DNA of 39,133 nt, taken from NCBI GenBank assembly GCA_964230605.1, contig CAXRIN010000080.1, forward strand, positions 1 through 39,133, read 5' to 3'. Within the stretch, counting starts at the first letter, position 1. The number at the start of each line of letters is the position of its first letter. This document shows, piece by piece, positions 35,512-39,133 of this stretch. The DNA comes from GCA-002722245 sp964230605. Its GTDB lineage: Bacteria > Bacteroidota > Bacteroidia > Flavobacteriales_C > GCA-002722245. Both the position numbers and the translations under genes were made by a program. The notes under the pieces were generated by a model. It was not told the DNA's origin. It searched no databases and saw only the letters and a program-made list of their open reading frames with translations.

Positions 35512-36177
35512 CTACTTTCCAAAACTAAGCAAATTCAATGCCTTTTTAAAGCCTTCAAAGTATAATGTGATGTAAAGAATTATACCCATAATCCAAATCA
35601 CCATTAAGTTAAACCCAAAGGTTCCGTAATAAGAACCAAATAATTTCTTCTTAGGCGCATAGAAGTGTGAAAAGAAGTTAGACTCCGGCTTTTTGAAAAT
35701 TGGATCAACAACTTGAACATATTCTTTAGCATCATTATCCCAAAATATTTTTTGTTCTGCTAAAGAATTTCTCATGATATCGTTCAGATATTTGTTTGTA
35801 TAATCATTCTTTAAGCTTGTAAAATATTGCTCTCCGTAAAAGGCAACAGAATCCGTATTATCAACATCTCCACCATTTTCCGCAACAATTTGCTTCCCTA
35901 CAGAATCGATAATACCATACATCATATTATCCTTATGCTCGGCAATTTTTGAGAAATGCTTACTGAATTTACCATTTGCCAACTCAACGAAATCTTTAAT
36001 TCCTCTAACATCCTTACTCTTCAATTCCATAGGATTTAAAGAATCAATACCCTCTGGAATAACTGTATCCAATTCCCAAGCAAGATAATCTAAAACAGAC
36101 ACTAAATTTTCGTAGTCTTTTTTCATTTGAAGAGTATCTCCTTTAAATTCAGGAATTTCTTTACCTTTTTTTTCCAC
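35512..36177 (-). CDS. Exporter fragment: C-terminal soluble region and last membrane helix
   Basis: This 221-residue frame starts at a GTG (36177) inside the upstream fragment, which overlaps it by 55 nt. It begins with a charged stretch (EKKGKEIPEFKGDTLQMKKD), continues as helices probably outside the membrane, and ends with a membrane helix (FNLMVIWIMGIILYITLYF). It is in the -1 frame after A_AAA_AAG at 36171-36165, so slippage could in principle join it to the previous fragment. Confidence 0.6.
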   Translation of the reverse strand: MEKKGKEIPEFKGDTLQMKKDYENLVSVLDYLAWELDTVIPEGIDSLNPMELKSKDVRGIKDFVELANGKFSKHFSKIAEHKDNMMYGIIDSVGKQIVAENGGDVDNTDSVAFYGEQYFTSLKNDYTNKYLNDIMRNSLAEQKIFWDNDAKEYVQVVDPIFKKPESNFFSHFYAPKKKLFGSYYGTFGFNLMVIWIMGIILYITLYFEGFKKALNLLSFGK

Positions 36178-37511
36178 TTCCTAAGCATCTTTCTAGTACC
36201 ATCTATATTATCAACTAGTTTGTTAACTTCAGGAATGTAATACGCTTGACGGTAATCCCAATGTGATTCAGCAAACTCTAAATCATACAATGAAACATCC
36301 TCACCATCTTTATAAGGTTTAACAACATCTAAAAACTCATCCGTATCAAAATTGTATTGTTTAACAGGAATAGATTTGAATTCATTTTCAGTGTATTGCT
36401 TTACAACCAATGCTTCGTAAGCCCACCTAGAAACCATTACTTCTGCAATCTTAGGAACGCTATTTGAACCACCTCCTAAAACTCCATTGATTTTATCGAA
36501 ACTAAACATAGCTCCACTTAAAATCATTTGAGGAATAAGTATTAAAGGAATCAAAATATAAATCGTTACTACACTGTTAAACGTAGCCGAAATATTCAAG
36601 CCTAACATATTGGCAAAGCAACTTACCGAAAACAGAACAATAAAGTATGAGCCCCACATCCCGTTTACACCCATAATCAAATTACCAATGATTACAAACA
36701 TAGCCGATTGAATTGCTGAAATTGTAAACAATATGGCTACTTTACTGAATAAATATGAGCCTCTACTAAGGTTTAAGAACTTCTCACGCTTTTGAATTTT
36801 AGCATCCTTGATAATTTCTTCTGCAGACACCATTAACCCCATAAAAAGGGAAACAACGATACTCATAAAGATATAAGCTGGAACGTTTTGGTTTTCTGAG
36901 AATGTGTAATCAGTACCTTCTCCACCTCCTATATATCTTACAATAAACGATAGAACAAAAGCCAAGATAGGCGCCTCTAACATGTTTAAATACATGTATT
37001 GTTTGTTCTTAATTTTCGACAATACATCTCTCTTAATGAATGTACCCCACTGAGCAATCTTACTTGGAATATTTAGTGAACTTGGAGGAGCATCATCAAC
37101 TTCTTCAACTTTTTCAATTTCAGTTATTACCTCAGCCTTATAGTAGCCATTCCACTGCTCTGGCGAGACCTTTCTCTCTTCTAAATGCTTACCATAGTCA
37201 TCAACTAACTTGGCTCCAATAATATTAAATACAAGCTCAGGATTAACATTACCACAAGTGGTACATTCTCCACTATCACTGTTAACTTGATTAGCCTTGC
37301 GCTTGAAATACATCACCGCCTCAACAGGATTACCGTAATAAACTGGATAACCTCCAACATCAAGAATCAACATTCTGTCAAACATCTTATAGATATCCGA
37401 CGATGGTTGGTGAATTACAACAAAAATGATTTTCCCTTTAAGAACTAACTCTTTTAATAAATCAAGAATATTTTCCGAATCTCGCGATTGACAAACCAGA
37501 TGTTGGCTCAT
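36123..37511 (-). CDS. Exporter fragment: end of ATPase and membrane domain
   Basis: This 462-residue frame begins in the middle of the ATPase. The true protein path enters it at SRDSENILDLL after the frameshift near 37488. It contains VVIHQPSSD (the H-loop), CTTCGNVNPE, and the ABC2 membrane domain with about six helices. Its own first residues (SQHLVCQ) are out-of-frame noise. Confidence 0.65.
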   Translation of the reverse strand: MSQHLVCQSRDSENILDLLKELVLKGKIIFVVIHQPSSDIYKMFDRMLILDVGGYPVYYGNPVEAVMYFKRKANQVNSDSGECTTCGNVNPELVFNIIGAKLVDDYGKHLEERKVSPEQWNGYYKAEVITEIEKVEEVDDAPPSSLNIPSKIAQWGTFIKRDVLSKIKNKQYMYLNMLEAPILAFVLSFIVRYIGGGEGTDYTFSENQNVPAYIFMSIVVSLFMGLMVSAEEIIKDAKIQKREKFLNLSRGSYLFSKVAILFTISAIQSAMFVIIGNLIMGVNGMWGSYFIVLFSVSCFANMLGLNISATFNSVVTIYILIPLILIPQMILSGAMFSFDKINGVLGGGSNSVPKIAEVMVSRWAYEALVVKQYTENEFKSIPVKQYNFDTDEFLDVVKPYKDGEDVSLYDLEFAESHWDYRQAYYIPEVNKLVDNIDGTRKMLRKWKKKVKKFLNLKEILFK

Positions 37512-37824
37512 CCATGAAAATTACAGCGGGCTCTCTAAGTAACTCTAAACCAATATTCAAACGCTTTCTTTGTCCCCCAGATATTGTTTTCTCAAGTGGG
37601 TTACCCACTTTTAAATCCTTTGTCATTAACAAATCAAGCGCTTTCAATAAATCGATAATCATCGTATCGATTTCCTCATCGGATTTATCGCTTAAACAAA
37701 GTTTAGCATTGTAATATAAGTTTTCATAAACAGTAAGGTCATCAAGTAAAAGGTCATCTTGAGGAACATAACCTATTACGCCTTCTATTTTATCCTTCTC
37801 TGCATGAATATCAATACCATTGAT
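37462..37824 (-). CDS. Exporter fragment: ATPase middle (Q-loop, signature and Walker B)
   Basis: This frame, entered at ATC (37824) after the frameshift, reads INGIDIHAEKDKIEG, GYVPQDDLLLDDLTVYENL, then SGGQRKRLNIG and FMDEPTSGLS. It stops soon after the second frameshift. The only internal ATG giving a standard start is at 37662. Confidence 0.65.
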   Translation of the reverse strand: MNGIDIHAEKDKIEGVIGYVPQDDLLLDDLTVYENLYYNAKLCLSDKSDEEIDTMIIDLLKALDLLMTKDLKVGNPLEKTISGGQRKRLNIGLELLREPAVIFMDEPTSGLSIARFGKYS

Positions 37825-38978
37825 TAAACCTGACCACTTGTAGGTTTTTCATTACCATTTAAAACATTCAGAAGCGTTGATTTACCTACTCCTGATGCTC
37901 CCATTATACCAACTAGCTTACCAGTTCCCTCCTCTATGGTTATTCCACGAAGTCCCATGTTACCATTCGGAAATTGAAATTCAATATCCTTAGCATGGAA
38001 AGACAATTCTGTTTCTATAGAATCCGAAAGGAATCTAGCAACAATATCCGAATAGTAAATTGGCTTCCCCGTTGGTGGCTTAACCGTTGATCCAGTCGGG
38101 AATAAGTAAACTTGCCCAGGATTTAATGGCAATCCATTCATGTATAGGTTTTTATTCCCTACACACTTCACAAAATACAGCTCGACCGAAGGAACTTTCA
38201 AGAAGATAACCTCTCCTGATAAATTGTGAAGATGAATATGTTTTGTAAATTCCTCTTCCGAATAATAATCTTCAACACCGTTAACAACTAGGATGTTAGG
38301 AGATTTTATATCTCGTGTTTTTTCTTGAATTGTTAAATTGGAAATATCATTATACTCGTCTGCCGAAATATTAAAAACCTCAGCAACTGTATCCATTAAT
38401 TCTTTAGCATTAGGGTTCATTGATCTATCAACCCAAATCAACTCGAATAAACGAATAAACGCAATAACCTTTTGAGGCTGAGCTAAAGTTTTATTGATCT
38501 TTTTACAAACACCTAAAGTTTTAACAGAATCCTTCATAGAAGTCAGTTGAGCCTGGTCATCTTGTTTTGACTCTTCTTCGGCGGCCTTAGCTTCCTCTGC
38601 AGCTTTTAAAGCCTCTCTTTCTTTTCTTCTTGCTTCTTTTCTTAAACGTTTCTCCTTCTCTTCTGGAGTTTCATTTTCTGGAATTACTGCTTCGGCCTGC
38701 TCTCTTGCTTTTTTCTTTTCCTCTCTTAATCTTTTACGTTCTTCTCTTTTTAAGCGCTTCTCTCTTTCTTCTGGAGTTTCTTCAACAGCCTCGGCAACTT
38801 CATCACTTAACTTTTTTTCTCTAGGCGCTTTAGGTTGAGATTTCTCTTTAAAATCTTCAAAATATCCAGGCACCTTATCAGGACTTAATTGCTGATTTAA
38901 AAAATCTTCTACGAACTTTGCTTGCGTTGGCGATGGACCTCCTTCTTGCTTTGTTAAAATTGCAAAAAGTTGCATCAA
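37824..38978 (-). CDS. Exporter fragment: N-terminal helical/FHA-like part and Walker A
   Basis: This 384-residue frame starts at TTG 38978. A Lys/Glu-rich region at about 60-145 (RKRLREEKKKAREQ) is probably coiled coil. The FHA-like region lies at about 235-330, and the ABC domain begins at about 335 with Walker A GASGVGKST. It stops at a TAA (37826-37824) caused by the missing T. Sixteen or so more residues of family-like sequence lie upstream of the TTG without an ATG. Confidence 0.7.
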   Translation of the reverse strand: MMQLFAILTKQEGGPSPTQAKFVEDFLNQQLSPDKVPGYFEDFKEKSQPKAPREKKLSDEVAEAVEETPEEREKRLKREERKRLREEKKKAREQAEAVIPENETPEEKEKRLRKEARRKEREALKAAEEAKAAEEESKQDDQAQLTSMKDSVKTLGVCKKINKTLAQPQKVIAFIRLFELIWVDRSMNPNAKELMDTVAEVFNISADEYNDISNLTIQEKTRDIKSPNILVVNGVEDYYSEEEFTKHIHLHNLSGEVIFLKVPSVELYFVKCVGNKNLYMNGLPLNPGQVYLFPTGSTVKPPTGKPIYYSDIVARFLSDSIETELSFHAKDIEFQFPNGNMGLRGITIEEGTGKLVGIMGASGVGKSTLLNVLNGNEKPTSGQV

Positions 38979-39034
38979 GGCTTTGAGTATTTCTTCAGAT
39001 TGTATGTTTAAAAGACTTTTATTACAATCTATCT

Positions 39035-39133
39035 ATGGAAAAGTCTCAAAACAATTTTATCGCAACCGCTTTTGTAGGAATTGATGTTCATGATAAAAGC
39101 TGGAAAGTCTGTTTACTTAGTAATGCAGGATAT
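39035..39133 (+). CDS. IS110-family transposase, N-terminal fragment (runs off window)
   Basis: From ATG 39035 there are 33 residues to the window edge. FVGIDVHDKSWKVCLL is the start of the IS110 DEDD catalytic domain, with Asp17 as the first acidic residue. The left end of the element is not definable, since this family lacks clear terminal repeats. It is divergent from the broken exporter gene 56 nt away, so insertion may have removed the exporter's promoter and start codon. Confidence 0.8.
   Translation, partial: MEKSQNNFIATAFVGIDVHDKSWKVCLLSNAGY

Larger units (their letters stand above)
35512..38978 (-). pseudogene. ABCG-type exporter (ATPase plus permease) broken by three frameshifts
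   Basis: Together the fragments form one protein of about 1155 residues. It has an N-terminal charged helical region, an FHA-like beta domain, an ABC ATPase (Walker A GASGVGKST; signature SGGQRKR; Walker B VIFMDEPTSG; HQPSS) and an ABC2-type membrane domain of about six helices, with a further soluble part and last helix. Three one-base changes disrupt it: a missing T at about 37826-37828 (expected GQVLINGIDIH), an extra base at about 37488 (expected SGLSSRDSENI), and a missing A in an A8 run at 36166-36173. No single frame spans the gene. The start is uncertain: TTG at 38978, with the frame open upstream (QSEEILKAL). Confidence 0.8.

Noticed and set aside
37040..37222. Open frames on the plus strand opposite the exporter gene
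   Set aside because: They are shadows of the exporter coding frame, with skewed composition.

Overview
The window is AT-rich DNA from a member of the Bacteroidota, most likely a flavobacterium-like lineage; I cannot place the genus. The evidence is type IX secretion (T9SS) C-terminal sorting tails on two chitinases, a T9SS plug-type (DUF5103) gene beside apaG, an OmpA/PD40/TPR envelope protein of PorE-like architecture, TAnnTTTG promoter elements, few Shine-Dalgarno sites, and an Nqr sodium pump.

Layout. Positions 1-61 hold the start of an IS1595/ISXO2-type transposase running off the left edge. A large secreted GH19 chitinase with five Ig-like repeats (205-3525, minus) is followed by a complete nqrABCDEF operon (9983-3741, minus) with its own promoter and terminator. 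The plus-strand T9SS plug gene and apaG come next (10131-11804). A tightly coupled minus-strand operon (17029-11835) encodes a DUF4259 protein, a zinc-ribbon membrane protein, an arginase-fold protein without metal ligands, a PfkB sugar kinase, a subtilase, an outer-membrane protein and a hotdog thioesterase. The plus strand from 17109 to 26922 carries a GT2 glycosyltransferase, a short possible acyltransferase stub, a GT2/WcaJ-like fusion, a 2-oxoacid dehydrogenase E2, the PorE-like protein and a second GH19 chitinase with one Ig-like repeat. Then come a WYL regulator (minus), thiol peroxidase, a CxxCxxCC cluster protein, a GT-C/TPR membrane protein (plus) and a DUF445 protein (minus).

The right end (32.2-39.1 kb) looks different. 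It has an intact IS3-family element with a -1 frameshift signal, a 2[4Fe-4S] ferredoxin, a J-domain membrane protein split by one in-frame TAA, a MORN/YwqK protein, an ABCG-type exporter broken by three one-base frameshifts, and the start of an IS110-family transposase at the right edge. Either the region is decaying or its sequence is poor.

Working together: NQR exports sodium using NADH. The plug protein and perhaps the PorE-like protein serve the secretion machine that would export the two chitinases. The glycosyltransferases suggest surface polysaccharide synthesis. No CRISPR array, tRNA or rRNA was seen. Once the J-domain reading frame is followed past its stop, no stretch over 300 bases lacks a gene.
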